Source: Primula veris (Eukaryota > Streptophyta > Magnoliopsida > Ericales > Primulaceae). Taken from it: a DNA stretch of 64,000 nt. The notes under the pieces are model-generated. The model had not been told where the DNA came from and searched no databases. It saw nothing but the letters and a program-made list of their open reading frames with translations. The first letter of the stretch is position 1. Every line of letters begins with the position of its first letter. Below, piece by piece: positions 23,556 through 36,040 of this stretch. The position numbers were made by a program, and so were the translations under genes. Where the stretch lies: positions 41,684,795-41,748,794 of the forward strand of contig OY821740.1 of the NCBI GenBank assembly GCA_963682055.1, in the 5' to 3' direction.

Positions 23556-25178
23556 ATGAAGATATCATTTCTTGCACCTTTTGTTTTCATGTGCGTTGTT
23601 GTTCCCCTCGTATCGGCCCAACTTCGAGTCGGATTTTACAACTCTACGTGCCCTCGTGCTGAACAAATTGTCCGCCAAGTGGTGCAAAATAGATTCAAAA
23701 CCGACCCTTCTATAGCCGCAGCATTGCTTCGAATGCATTTCCACGATTGCTTTGTTAGAGTAAGACGCGTGATTTTTATTCCTTGTAGGTAGCAATGTTA
23801 AACGTATTAGAGTGATCAAATTCCTTCTTGAAAATTTGTTAAAGAAAAAAAGATTGTTAAACTAGCACACTTACGATCAAGGGTGCATGTAAAACGTAGT
23901 TAATTAATTAATACTCGCACAACCTATTTATAACCTAAATGGATAAAGTACATAGGTGAACGGAGTTTAATGATTTGCATGAATCCAAAGCTATTTATAG
24001 TATAAATGAGGTTGCTGTAAATGTAACAAACGACGGAAGGTGAGATTGACATTATATTACTATAACTAAAATGCACTTGTAAGCTAGCTAATTTTTAATA
24101 CTTGGTTTCTCGTATTTGTTAAAAAAATGAAAATCTTAGACTATCTAAAAACAAAGAACGGTGTTCCTGTTCCATATGCGTGTGTATATATATATATATA
24201 TATGTTGTTAATTTTGTTAATTTTGTTTCTTCGTTGTCCCGTATCCTTCATATAACCAACAAAAACTTAAATACATGTTTAGTTTTCACTTTACATATTA
24301 TTTCAATATATAGTCTAATTCTTCATTTTGATTCTACTTTAACGTTCGTATCATTTTCCCACTTCTCTAACTTTAAACTTGCAACTTTATTTTAGGGCTG
24401 TGATGCATCGATACTAATAGATTCGACAAGCAAGAAACCATCAGAGAAAATAGCCATACCGAACCTAAGCGTACGAGGATACGATCTCATTGATGATATA
24501 AAAAAATCCCTAGAAGCCACATGTCAATCAACAGTGTCATGTTCAGATATAATAACGTTAGCCACACGAGATTCTGTCGCCTTAGCCGGTGGGCCTGTCT
24601 ACAACGTGCCCACTGGAAGACGTGACGGGCTCACCTCTGACCCGGAGAAGGTTAACCTCCCGGGACCCACATCCACCATATCACAAGCCTTGGAATTTTT
24701 TACCGCGAAAAAACTAACCCTTAATGACATGGTGATCCTTTTGGGCGCACACACCGTCGGTGTTGCCCATTGCACTTTTTTCCAAGGACGTTTAACAGAT
24801 TTTCAAGGTACAAACAAGCCTGATACCACCATGGACCCTGCTCTCGTACATAAGCTTTTTAAGCGTTGTGGGACCCAGTCCAGGCCGTTGAGCTCAGACC
24901 CTACTGTATTTTTGGACCAAAACACGTCTTTTGCATTTGATAACGAGTACTATAATCAGGTAAGATTGAGGAGAGGTGTAATGCAGATAGATTCAAACAT
25001 CGCTAATGATAAATCGACTGCTAAACTTGTGGCGATTTTGGCTTCTAATAGTGCCACCTTTAAGCAAAAGTTCACGAGTGCAATGGTGAAGATGGCTAAC
25101 ACTGAAGTTCTTGTTGGAAAGGCCGGCGAGATTCGGAAAAACTGTAGGACTTTCAATTCTCGTAGCAAGGGTAACTAA
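23556..25178 (+). CDS. Secreted class III peroxidase
   Basis: Predicted 328-aa haem peroxidase of the cell wall or apoplast, which uses hydrogen peroxide to oxidise phenolic substrates. Two exons (23556-23759 and 24396-25178) are joined in phase 0 by a 636-bp GT-AG intron. Residues 1-21 form a hydrophobic signal peptide ending in VSA, followed by the mature start QLRVGFYNSTCP. Distal haem residues R59 and H63 lie in the LRMHFHDCF motif. The proximal H187 lies in LLGAHTVGVAHC. Eight cysteines can be counted in the usual positions for the four conserved disulfides (STCP, HDC, GCDAS, ATCQ, VSCSD, AHC, KRCG, KNCR). The C-terminal part (RRGVMQIDSN, MVKMANTEVLVGKAGEIRKNC) resembles the Arabidopsis PRX44 subgroup, from memory. 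ATG 23556 is the only start that gives a signal peptide. Many class III genes have four exons, so two suggests intron loss or a subgroup trait. Confidence 0.93.
24185..24203. repeat. TA microsatellite in the peroxidase intron
   Basis: A simple TA run of about 19 bp. It is not a functional feature that I can support. Confidence 0.7.
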
Positions 25179-27666
25179 GAGCAATGGCAAGGGTAAATGA
25201 CAAGTACTATACAGTAAAAGAAACAGTCAAAAGTACTTGCTTTCAAATTCAATTAATTTAATTCTCCATGTTTTGACAGAAGTTTATACCTTATCTATGT
25301 TTGGATTCTTTGTATCTGTAGACGAAGTTATTATTATATGTTCCGTAACATTTATGTAAACATGTGAAATTTTAGGTTTGGTTGGCTTGTATAGCCTACT
25401 TGATGTTTAAAAGTAAATGTTGATGGTTTGTCCCTGAAAGACCGACGAAGAGATGTGCTTTAAGTGGTAAATGTACGTATTTTCAGAGACAATGGTGCCT
25501 TTCCATCGATAGATTAATCATGGTCATTATTTATATTAATGTCCGTTTTCGAAAGAAAAATAACGTGTCAGATGGTTGGCCCAAACATGATGTTCAGCCG
25601 TTCAGGTGACTGATTTGTTTTTATAACTGAGCCTTGAGCTCTTCCTACGAGTTTCTTACTTTTCGTGTTTGTAAATGGGTGGTTTATTTTGTAGTTGAAG
25701 CTTGAGAAGAAGTGGTTACTTTTACAGCTGAATTTTGACAAGAATATGGTAGTAGTTCAGCCTTCTTTTGTTATAGAAATTTGCTTGCATTTCAATGATC
25801 TCTGAATTTCCATCTTTCATTTGTTTTTTAAGCAAACAAAGAAATTTCATCTTTCATGTACTTATTCGTTTTAAGAGCAGTCTAGCTTTTATTGAAAGGT
25901 AAAACTTTACAACTATGCTTGTAGGTTGCAAGAAAATACAATACAATACATTAGGACCCTATTAAAGAAAGTTCGGCTTAACTTCCAAATTCTACCAATA
26001 GAAAATTGAATCGCATTATTAGGTATGTTCCTTACTCTATTTAGATGTGTTCACTTTCCTTGAGAACTCTTCGGGTGGAGCAACTAAAGCCTCTATAGAT
26101 CCTTGCATTCCTCTCTCCCTAAAGTCCAAATGCAGTACTAGACCCCGATATGGTAACGAGCAACTAAGTCATTGCTATAATCTTTTCTTTTTTTAATCCG
26201 AATCGTGGTTGATCTTACCCTATGGCTCCATGGGCCGAACATATATAACATACACACAAAGCAGAATTTGCTTGAAAGAAGACCAAATAAGTTTGGAAAA
26301 CCGGCTTTTAAAGAATAAGTGGTCCCTCGACTCCAACATTTCAATTACATAGTTCCCAAAGGTTAACTTGGATAAATTAAATCCTCTTGTTGAATATGAT
26401 CAAAAGTGGATAGTCTATTTATTAAGGACTTCTGCTATCATGGGATCAATATAATGCTGTTGTTTCTGTTTGATAATATCCATCCTTAGGTAAAAAAAAA
26501 TCTATACTAAATTGATTGTAGGGAAACGTTAAATGCCCACAGAGATGTGTAACTAGAAAATGTGTGCTTTTATTGGAGATTTTTGTTTCACGAAAAGCAA
26601 GAATCGCCCAGTTCCAGTCTTCAAGATTTATACAGAATCATGAGAATATATGTACTTTAAAAAAGTATTGGCCTCAACAATCATTGAAGTTGTTTGATGG
26701 TTACATGCAATTACTCAAAAATTGAAAAGTAAAATTTGTTCCAATCCTATTGCATTTTCCAACACTATCAAAATCCTAGGGGTGGTACAGAATGTACGTA
26801 CGGCTCTGCTTCTAAAATTGTGTGAAAAATAATACAAACCACAGTTGGAAAATAATAGTACTAAATAGGCGGTGGATGTCTATGTTAAGGAACCTGAGTT
26901 GAAAAACAATACTACCTGAGTTGAGTTGTTGCCAGTAAACAGTGGCTAGAAACAAACAAGTATGAGAAAGAAATTCCAATTCATCTCTCTTTTTTAATGT
27001 GTGTTTTCTAAGATAACGGTGATCAACGGTGGCCCTTGGCAGGCAAATTGTTTATCGTTTTTTTCCAATTCTAGCTAAAATCCAAGAGAAGCTTTAGAAA
27101 AATGGGCTCATTTTGTATCCTACCAAAAGCTCACTAGTTGTCTAGTACTAGAAAATTTGCATCTCCCTAGATCGACCTACTCTTATACATTAAGTCATTG
27201 GCCGATTTAATCATGTGGAAACAACGGCAAACGGCTGGAATCAAGGGAGTCTCTGAATTGATTAGTAAGAATATGTTGCATCATAAATATATTACTAATA
27301 GTTAATAAATGTCATGTGTCAGTGGACAGTGTCACATGTTACATGTATTTTAATCATAAATTTTGGATGGATAATGATATTTTCCCTACCATGATTAAAC
27401 AATTTTGTCCCTTGCCGTTAAATTACCACCCCCTTCCGTTCCAAATGATATGTTCATTTTTTTCCATTTTGGTAAAATTATTCATAAATAGAAATAATTT
27501 GTCAGATAAGTTTACATATTTGTTCTTTTCACATAAACTTTAGTCAAAAAGTAAGGAGCAAATTTAAATAATAAGTGTGCAAAGTTAGAAAATAGGGGTA
27601 AACGTATTATGCTAAATCATGATGTATTATTAAGTCGGGGGATTTTGTGGACTGAGCTAACAAATT
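25179..27666. other. Intergenic region after peroxidase
   Basis: A probable 3' UTR is followed by DNA without recognisable genes. The open frames are short. A sequence near 27430 (CCACCCCCTTCCGTTCC) looks like a Stowaway MITE end, but no partner end was found. Confidence 0.45.
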
Positions 27667-27808
27667 CACTACAAAAAAAATCAATTTATTATCAGATCGT
27701 TTGTTACTAAACTGATGGTAAATTGAGTGTCGTTAAATTTAGCAACACTCAATTTATCAACAGTTTTCAAAAGTTAAACTGTTGCTATTTTAACTTTTTC
27801 TTGTAGAG
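27667..27808. mobile_element. Short CACTA-type MITE
   Basis: A 142-bp segment starting CACTACAAAAAAAATC and ending TTTTTCTTGTAGAG, which is the inverse of CACTACAAGAAAAA with one change. Between the ends lies a palindrome around 27722-27760 (AAATTGAGTGTCG paired with CAACACTCAATTT). Flanking triplets are ATT and ATC, close to the 3-bp duplication expected for CACTA elements. It is related to the element at 34985. Confidence 0.6.
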
Positions 27809-30532
27809 ATCGGAGCGGAGAGACTAATTTATATGCAGGAACTATGTTATGTTTCTAATCAATTTCTTATCATAATCGACCTCAAATGGACGACATTTAT
27901 TTTCCGCACTCAAAATAAGTGACATCACTTAACCTGTTTTTTATTTATTTTGTAATGTAAATTAGGTCAATTCTTGAAATTCATTGACAATGGCTTGGCC
28001 TGAGAAGATGGTGGAGAGAGTAAGCCCGAAATTTAAATTATTTTTTAATTATATAAACCCCGGCCAAAGGGTTCAATTAATACTTCAATATGTGCACCAG
28101 AACGTATAATTCCCACATATCAACCAAATTGGAATAATCAAATTTCAATTTTATAACGTTGGAACTTTATAGTCCGTTAATTAAATACACATGCAAACAT
28201 ATATATGCCAAAAGACTCTTAGCCATAATTGATTTATCCGTGAACAAATGCAGGCTGATACAAAGTCCAGTGAATCTAGTCCCTCTACATATATATCAAG
28301 TGGAACATTCAACAGGTTTACACATATACAGATGCTAAATAAGTATCAAAATAACAAAAAATTGTATATATCCTTTGGGTCTATTTTCGTAGAGAAATAT
28401 TTTGTCAACACAAGTACTAAACTGGATTCAACACACTTGTTATCAATATCTTTCCTTAAATCCATCATTCAGGTGTTGAACATAAACACTACACAAAACA
28501 CAATCAACTTCTTATGTTGTTTAGGCTCAATGCTTAATAAAGTAGAAGAAATAAACTCGTGAAAATAACCTACTCAATAATTCAATTTCTTTTTTTGTTA
28601 AGAAGATAGGACAGTCAAATTCTAGAGATTGGGGACGACGAGAATTCATATACGAGCTCGTAGTCTAATCTTAGTAGAAGTTAGTGCGGATGCACCGCCA
28701 GGAATATCTCACTCGAGAAATCAAATGATACAAGTGTCTCAACTTAACAGTATTACACATTTCTCTTTTTGAGCTTCATATATATATATATTCGTTTGAC
28801 AGAGAATAAATCTTGGTACGTACATTCATTTCGAGATCATTAATTCAATAAATATTATACAATGACCAGGAGTAAGATTAGAACCAATTAACCTAATCTA
28901 AATGCAATAAACTCAACTGTAAAGCTTTTTAAAGGAAACATTAAGCACTTTTTAAATTGAACTATAGGAACTTGATATAATGAAGTACAGTAAGTGATAA
29001 AAGGAGCTTTAAATCATATGAATATCTAAAATTACATTTTGTTTGGAAGTAGTGTTGAGCATTTGTCAAAATTATATAACAGATACATTATCTATTTACA
29101 GTATTCTAAAAGATTTTGTTTCATTTAATTTGTATTCACAAGTAGTTGATATTTTATGACCAAGATAATTATTAAAGAGCATAACACTCTTTTCTATAAA
29201 AGTAGTATTTTATTTCGAATATAATGGGCCTCTTTCTTCATGCTAATTAAGATAAATTTGGAAATAAATTTTCTGTGAAATTAAGCTCTCTAAAGCAATC
29301 ATGTATTATATTCTTTTTTTAATCAATATATTTTTTTTGTTCATTTTAAGATCAAGCAAATTGTTTTTTTTCATAACTCTTTTGAAATACATATCAGTTT
29401 TTTCAAATATAATAATGAGAGGCTCTTAACATTAATTTCCTTTTATGTTCTTAATGGTCACAAAACGATATTATTACCATGCATAATGTCAAAAGGAAAT
29501 TTTATTTACCAGTGAACAAAAGTTACAAAACCATTCCAAAACACTTATTTAAAAAGGGACACCGACCAACATGTTGTTATACTTTAAGGGTAATGTTGGG
29601 AGTTATAAATTAAATTTGTTGCTAAATGCCTTGTCTTTAACGCGTAATCCATGCATCAGTTCTCAATTACCTACATTTTTGATCGGTTTATAATATGTAT
29701 CAAAACTGTTGAAGTGAAATTTTTTAAAAGTAAATCATATAATTTAATATTTGAACTATATGATTAACTTTTAAAAAATTTCATTCCGACAATTTTGATA
29801 TATAAATTATTGACCGATAGGTATATATTCATAATTTCGTACTAATATAATACTATATATACTACTATATTATCACCACCAAGCACGCCCAGGTTATTCA
29901 CGCGTTCTCAAAATAGTCAAACACTTTTGCGCTTATAAATCCCATTTTTACTTCTTTTTGTGTTTTCTTAATAATCTAACCGCGTACAAATTGTATGCAA
30001 GTTGACTCTCTTTGTCTAGCATTTAGAATTTACCGTAAATATATTAATGTATAAAAAAGTGTTAAATTATATAAAAAAAGTCTCTTTGCAGAACCCATTT
30101 TTATTTTTTGGGTGGGTTGGCTATTTTGAAAAAACATGAATTTTGTCTTAAAATGTAAAAAATATATATACATAGAAATATATACATAACATATACTCAC
30201 TCTCCATTCCAATTTAATACGAAGTTTGGTAATTTTACAATGCAAAAATTAGTACATTTAAAATGTCGAAATGGTAAATTTCAAAAGTAATTCATATAAT
30301 TATCATTTAATTAACTATGTGTATAACTTTTGAATTTACAATTCCCACATTTCAAGTGTACTAATTCTGTTTTGCAAAATTATTAAATTTATCTTCATCA
30401 ATAATCAAGTTTAGAAAGCTAATAGTAAAACTCACGTACACTGAGTGCTGATCATCTTAATTAATGAAGACAAAAATATATGGTGTTGTTAGGGCTATTA
30501 ATTATTTGTTCAGAATGATGCATTATTATCCC
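27809..30532. other. Gene-poor AT-rich region
   Basis: No gene was supported. The longest open frame (104 codons, 28248-28562) resembles nothing I know. A hairpin-forming MITE relic lies at 29689-29822, and a Stowaway-like end with palindromic interior lies at about 30197-30405. Confidence 0.45.
29689..29822. repeat. Hairpin-forming MITE relic
   Basis: The two halves are inverted copies: GATCGGTTTATAATATGTAT on the left is mirrored by the sequence ending ATAAATTATTGACCGATAG on the right, with GAAATTTTTTAAAAGT and ACTTTTAAAAAATTTC as paired arms. The same core (GAAATTTTTTAAAAGTTGA) occurs inside the Stowaway at 9230-9438, so this is probably a truncated relative. Confidence 0.55.
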
Positions 30533-30700
30533 CACTATAAAAAAAATACTCAAATAACGACGGGATCAGTGACGGTATTTTTTGTTACGAGCTTATTAGC
30601 GACGGTTTTTGTGACGGTTTTGTGACAGTTTAGTCAATTTACGACAGATTTGTGACAATTTTTTAAATTAGTGACAGACTTATGACAGTTTTTTACTCTT
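30533..30700 (+). mobile_element. CACTA-type terminus, left end
   Basis: Begins CACTATAAAAAAAATACTCA and continues with repeated subterminal motifs (GTGACGGT, GCGACGGT, GTGACAGT). It matches about 165 bp of the inverted sequence ending at 40102. The CACTA start plus short subterminal repeats are characteristic of En/Spm-type elements. The adjacent triplet is CCC and does not match the triplet at the other end. Confidence 0.7.
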
Positions 30701-31421
30701 ATTAAATCAAATATTATTTTGCAGTGCACGTAATTAACCATGTAGATTTCCCATTCAGAAATATATATTTTATTAATTTAACTCCCTTCTATTGAGGTTC
30801 TTTTTTCCCCCTTAGTTGCCTTTTATTGCAACTACCAGTTTTTAATAGTAATAATTATTTCGGGAGAAAAAAAAAACATAAAGGAGACTCAGACTCCACG
30901 CAATAGGAGAGTCTCAAACTCTTTTATTTTTTTATTTTTTTTCAAAAGGTTACAGTTTTTTTTTTTATTTATCAAAAAGAACTTAACAAGTTGCAAAAGA
31001 GAGGTATACAATGTATAAAAAAACCTCAAATATATGTTTTACAAGATTTAAAGAAGGTAGAAAGAAAAATTATATATTAAAATAATTTTTTCTAAAGTAA
31101 GGGGTCTACATATGATCAAGACCTCCAACTCTTTTATTAAGTAGCCGTCAGATATATTTAAAAAGTATCTAATGATGAATATTTAATAATATTTAACTGA
31201 AAAATAAAGAAATGAAATAAAAGAAAGGGATCCAAGGGTTTTATTAGTTGATATATTTTAATGTTATATTTTAATTTTTATTTCAAGGGTTTTATTGTTT
31301 GGATCATCGAATTTTGAATTTTTTTTTATTTTAGTTTTTATTTCCCGATATGCCACATAAGGCTTTGTAAATATTTTTTAGAGTTTTATTGTTTGGAATC
31401 ATCGAATTTTGAAAATGATCG

Positions 31422-31456
<35 letters not shown>

Positions 31457-31878
31457 CCAATATCCGGTCCATTTTATTAATAAAATCATAAAAATATTCT
31501 TTTATAAGCCATGCCCCCATGATAGCGTTTCCAATCAAAAACATTAACGAAAAATGATGGCATTACGACCTACAATCAAAAATCAACTAGTGCTAATGAA
31601 CTTATTTTACTAAGCACGTGTCAAAAAATAACAAAATTAACACTTTTAATCTTGACTTTTCAAGGCAAAAAAAATTCTATGATGACTTCCTATTTACTCC
31701 TTATATCCTCTATCCTTATATCTCCTATACATCGCCGTGATCAAAGTGATCTAAACAACAAGTTCAAGAGAAAATTTTTGCTTAAAAAGGAGATTAGTCA
31801 TGTTAATTTAGTGCAAAAACCAGTCCAAAGTATGCAATATCAACTGAAACATCAGATTAGTACGAGCTAACTCTCATC
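30701..31878. other. AT-rich non-coding DNA
   Basis: Contains a TA run at about 31424-31453 and a twice-repeated segment (GTTTTATTGTTTGGA followed by TCATCGAATTTTGAA, near 31290 and 31385). No gene was seen. Confidence 0.45.
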
Positions 31879-32330
31879 TCACTTAGACAAACTTGTTGAA
31901 GAAATATTTAATACTGCTACATCTTGAATTTTGTATGAACTTGCTTTAACACAAGGGGTTTCGCTCTGATTCAAAACATACGCAGCATGAGTGAACTTTG
32001 TGAACTCCATGCGTGAGAAAAATGTCTTGTTGGAGCCGTGCGCTCCTTGTTTTGCTAAAGCATCTGCCACCTGATTCTGTTTTATATATATATGACATAA
32101 ATCATAACTCACAAGACCCATTAGTTCAACTAAATCCAACCATAAAGTATCAAATTTAGGCCCTGGTTTGGTGACTTTTTTCCACCAATTGGCAATAAGT
32201 TCAGAGTCCGTTTCTATGCAAATATTACTAATATTTAACATGTAACATATAAGCAAGCCATCTCTAATAGTCATGAATTCTGCGTAAGTGTTAGTTTGAT
32301 TGCCAAGATATATAACTACTAAATGTAAAG
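31879..32330 (-). pseudogene. Degenerate RNase H-like domain, probably from a LINE
   Basis: On the minus strand, an open frame of about 150 codons contains the order of an RNase H fold: a TYAEF segment (Glu), the IETDSEL segment (Asp) and ADALAKQGA (Asp) near the end. This is the RVT_3 type found at the C-terminus of plant non-LTR retrotransposons and in many genomic derivatives. No reverse transcriptase domain or normal N-terminus could be seen around it. The most conserved block ends near the LAKQGA motif, and the tail is unlike the family. It is best treated as a retrotransposon fragment. A small host-encoded RNase H-like gene is less likely. Confidence 0.65.
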
Positions 32331-33101
32331 ATTAAACAACACTTGTCATCTTTTAGAATACCATCACAACCACTATTACATGGGTTACCATATATATATA
32401 TAGTGTATTATATTGGTTTCTAGTTTTTTTTTTTAGTTATATGATTAAAAGGAACAAAACTCGAATTGTTAATAAAAGTGGAAAGCGAGTACTTCCCTCA
32501 TATGAGAGTCTGGTACTCTATTCCAAAAAAAAAAAAACATATTTTCTTGATCCGACAACATATCTCAAGTCGGTTGCATTAACTGAATAAACATAATCTA
32601 AAAGCACACAGTATATAATATTTTATTCCTTAGGGGGGATTATATATGAAAGTTCCTTTTGAAATAATTTCTTTGTACAAAAAATATTATTAGCTTTCAT
32701 GTGCAGAAACGACTCTTTCCTTCCGGCCGGTGCAGGAAATAGTAAAAATATACAAAAACAAAATAGTAAAAATTACAATTAGTAGAGATAAACTGGATTA
32801 GTGTTGAGCAAGTTGAGCCAAAAAATCTTAACTAGATAAGTCACTGAGCCAAACTCAACTTATTTGCTTAATGCAACCAAACAGCTCCTTTTTAATTTAT
32901 TAGCTAAGAAATAAGAATCAACGCCTATTTATATACTATAATATATATATATATATATACATACAGGGGCGGAACCGGTGGGGGGCAAGGCGTGCCACCG
33001 TTGCCCCAAAAAATTTAAAATTATATTTTTTTATATAGAAAAATTTGGAGATTTAAGGTTTTAGTTATACATTAATAACCACCAAATAAACAAATAATAA
33101 C

Positions 33102-33168
33102 TTAGTTCAAATAGTAAACATAAAAATTTTGTGTCATACAAGCTCCCTAGTTCGAATCTTGTGACTAT
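33102..33168 (+). pseudogene. tRNA-like sequence
   Basis: TTAGTTCAAATAGT (box-A-like) is followed 42 bases later by AGTTCGAATCTTG (box-B-like). It lies downstream of the CAGGGGCGG repeat terminus and is probably part of that element. Stems are weak, so function is unlikely. Confidence 0.4.
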
Positions 33169-33565
33169 TTTTTACTATTCATTTAACTAAAATTAGCTTA
33201 CTTTTTTACTTCTTCATTAATTAATTGCATTTTTAAGGTATTATTACAATGTTTTATAAATAAATATTTTTGTGTAGTTTTATAGTCATATTACAACAAA
33301 GTTTAAACTAATAAATTCGGATTTTTAGTCAATTTTTCTGTATCATTTGAAATTTTTAGTTTAATGGACAAATCAGCTAAGTTTTAAGCTCTAAGTTTTT
33401 TTTGTTTTTTTATACAGTTTATTATTATTCTACTAACAAAAAAAATTCAACGTTTTAAATTTTTAAATCAATGGATAAGTCAGGTAAGTTTTAAATTCCA
33501 GTTTTTTTTTTTTATACCGTTTATTATTATTATATTAAAAAAAATTAACAGTACCGTAAGAATTG

Positions 33566-33568
<3 letters not shown>

Positions 33569-33631
<63 letters not shown>
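33569..33631. repeat. Long TA microsatellite
   Basis: An uninterrupted TA run of about 62 bp, likely hypervariable. Confidence 0.9.
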
Positions 33632-33634
<3 letters not shown>

Positions 33635-34984
33635 TATATACAGGTGTGGGACTGTGAGGTAAAGTTTTTTTCCGTAAGCAAACCTTTATGACCTTGTTCC
33701 GTCCTCATGTTTAATATTGTTTTTACAAAATTTGACAGAGAATTGGGTGGTATTACGTCACTAATAATAAATAAAATAGACGGTTTATTGACCATATATT
33801 TTTTGGATTATTTAGACAGTAGACTCAATTTTCCATGCATACCTTCACATGCCCTCGCATTTTCCACTAAGAGGCAGAGCTAAGTTTCCTCCTCTTATAC
33901 ACATGATTATATGATTCTATTTTTTTTAATTTTATTTTCGTAATGCTACATTAAAATGATACACAATATTTAAGAATGCCGGTTTTTAGAAATGAAGTAT
34001 ATTTTTATGTACTAATCAATGATTCACCCTATATGTATCCAACTATCACATTTTGTATGGAGTACAGTATAACGAATCACGATATATGCAATCATTCCTC
34101 CAAACAAAGTTTTGAGAGACTCCAAAAAATATTAATTAGTTAAATAACATCCAATTAATTAAGGAAGCTAGGTACGTTTTATTTCTAATTGCTTCCAGAC
34201 ATGCATGTGAAAAAGTCTAATATAGAAGTCATTTAGATGTTGGAATCTATAAAATTGTGGTGAAGAGTTTGAAAAATAAAATACATGCACCACATATTAC
34301 TTATAATACCCGGGTGTATTTTCGGTTATTGACACAAAATTTTCACTAGTCAATTATTGAGTTGATCAACTCATGCATGTCCACTTAGACTCTAGTTAGA
34401 TTAAACATAAGCACAGTATAATAGTCCTGAAAATCGAAAATGCTAAATATGATTCTAAATTATTATGAAATCTAGTTATCTTAGCTAGCAATTTCGTGTG
34501 TGCATATGTAGCGTTTTCTTTGCTTAATTAAAGAGAAATCATATCTTTATTTTTTTCTTTTTGAGTACAAGCCTACTTTCCCTTTAGCAGTTCATAAATA
34601 CTAAAAAGTGGGTTTCAGCCTTGGGAAACTATTTTTTAATACATACTTTCAAGCTTAATTTGTCAAAATCTCAGTTTGTGTACTTAATTTATTTAATAAT
34701 TGTTACATATATATGATCAATGTAGTATCATCGAGTAACAAAGTTAAAAACAAAGAATAATAAATAAACAACATCGATCATTGAGTATTTGTACACAATC
34801 TCAATTATGTTTTTAACATGATTTTTTATTATTTTTTAAAATTTAAGTCTCAAGATATGTACTAAACGATTATTTTTTCAAAAATCTTTGAAAAGGTCAA
34901 AAATGTAGCTAGCAACAGACCACGCTTTAGGAAAATACATATGGAGTAGTTTTATTTTTCTAGGAATTGGATGTTTATTAGTAT

Positions 34985-35162
34985 CACTACAAAAAAAATT
35001 TAAAATATCAAGAGTTTAATTTTTGAAAATTGCCGGTAAAATGAGTATCGCTAAATTTTAGAAACAAAATTAGTTGTTATTCTCTTGTTAAAATTTAGTA
35101 ACATTCAATTTACCCAAAAAAATGAAAAAGTAGATTATTTGTATTTGAAATTTTCTTTAGTG
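34985..35162. mobile_element. Short CACTA-type MITE
   Basis: A 178-bp segment starting CACTACAAAAAAAATTT and ending AAATTTTCTTTAGTG, the inverse of CACTAAAGAAAATTT. Interior palindromic arms (GTAAAATGAGTATCGCTAAA and TTTAGTAACATTCAATTTAC) resemble those of the MITE at 27667-27808, so the two belong to one family. Flanking triplets TAT and TAC nearly match. Confidence 0.6.
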
Positions 35163-35892
35163 TACCATAATTTTCTTTTCGTTAAAATGAAGCAGATTTT
35201 CGGTTAAAAAGGCATACGTTTTCTCAGCAATAAAACTGTAACGTCAGTCTTTATTTGCTAAAAAGGTAAATATAAACATATTGAAAAATGGAACTTTTAG
35301 CTTCTAAAACTAATATTTTTGTAAATTTATGACGCAAAGTTTTCTAAGAAGCTTCATTTTAAATCCGAGAACAAAACTACTCATAATTCATAATCAAACA
35401 CAACTGACAACACTGTAAATATTTTATTGTGAAACTAAGATTTATTCTCTACTCACTTATGCTTTTTTCTCTCTTACTGTTTGGAACTCGGAAAATGGAT
35501 AGGTAAAGGAAATTGATTTTACAAGAAAACAACTTCTTGTGTTTATTTACATAAGAAAACCAATAAAAAAAAAAGAAAAAAATGGGAAAATGTTGTATAT
35601 AGAATGAAAGAAACCAATTTATTATCAAAAGCCGAAGGAAAATAAAAATAAATGATAAACAAATGAGACTCTCTATCTCCCCCTATTTTATTTTCATTTC
35701 CTTTTTTTTTTTCAACTTTGCAAACACATGAGCAAAAAAAGATTTTATATCACTTTTATTTTTACTTTTTTTCCCCAGGACGCGCGTATTCCTAGTTCCA
35801 AACACCCTTAAACTTTAGTTAAATAAGATTTAAAATGATAGAAAGTCAATTACTATATAGGATAGAATTGTAAATTAAGCTAGTACATTCCC

Positions 35893-35900
35893 TATATATA
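35893..35900 (+). promoter_or_regulatory. Probable TATA box of the WOX gene
   Basis: TATATATA lies about 145 bp upstream of the WOX start codon in an otherwise unremarkable AT-rich promoter region. Confidence 0.5.
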
Positions 35901-36040
35901 CCTTTAAATACTCCACCGTTGAAGTGGACCAGAGTGTGCTTATAGCTATCTCATGTGACGTGCCCTAGAACATTTCTTACATTTTTTTTTCATCTACCTT
36001 TGTGCCCTTGACTAAACTCCCCACCTATTTTTCCTCACTC

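Larger units (their letters stand above)
32331..34984. other. Transposon-rich AT DNA with relic ends
   Basis: A motif typical of repeated plant elements, CAGGGGCGGAACC with a nearby TTGCCCC, lies at about 32965-33005. A tRNA-like sequence lies at 33102-33168, and a short block (CTAAGTTTTTTTTGTTTTTT and TTTATACCGTTTATTATTAT) is repeated around 33395 and 33500. No gene was seen. Confidence 0.45.

Noticed and set aside
28248..28562. 104-codon plus-strand frame
   Set aside because: Low-complexity composition typical of AT-rich DNA, no recognisable domain, and no splice or promoter context.
8943..33168. Calling the five tRNA-like segments functional tRNA genes
   Set aside because: Acceptor and T stems pair poorly, and two lie inside transposons. 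They are reported as tRNA-like relics.
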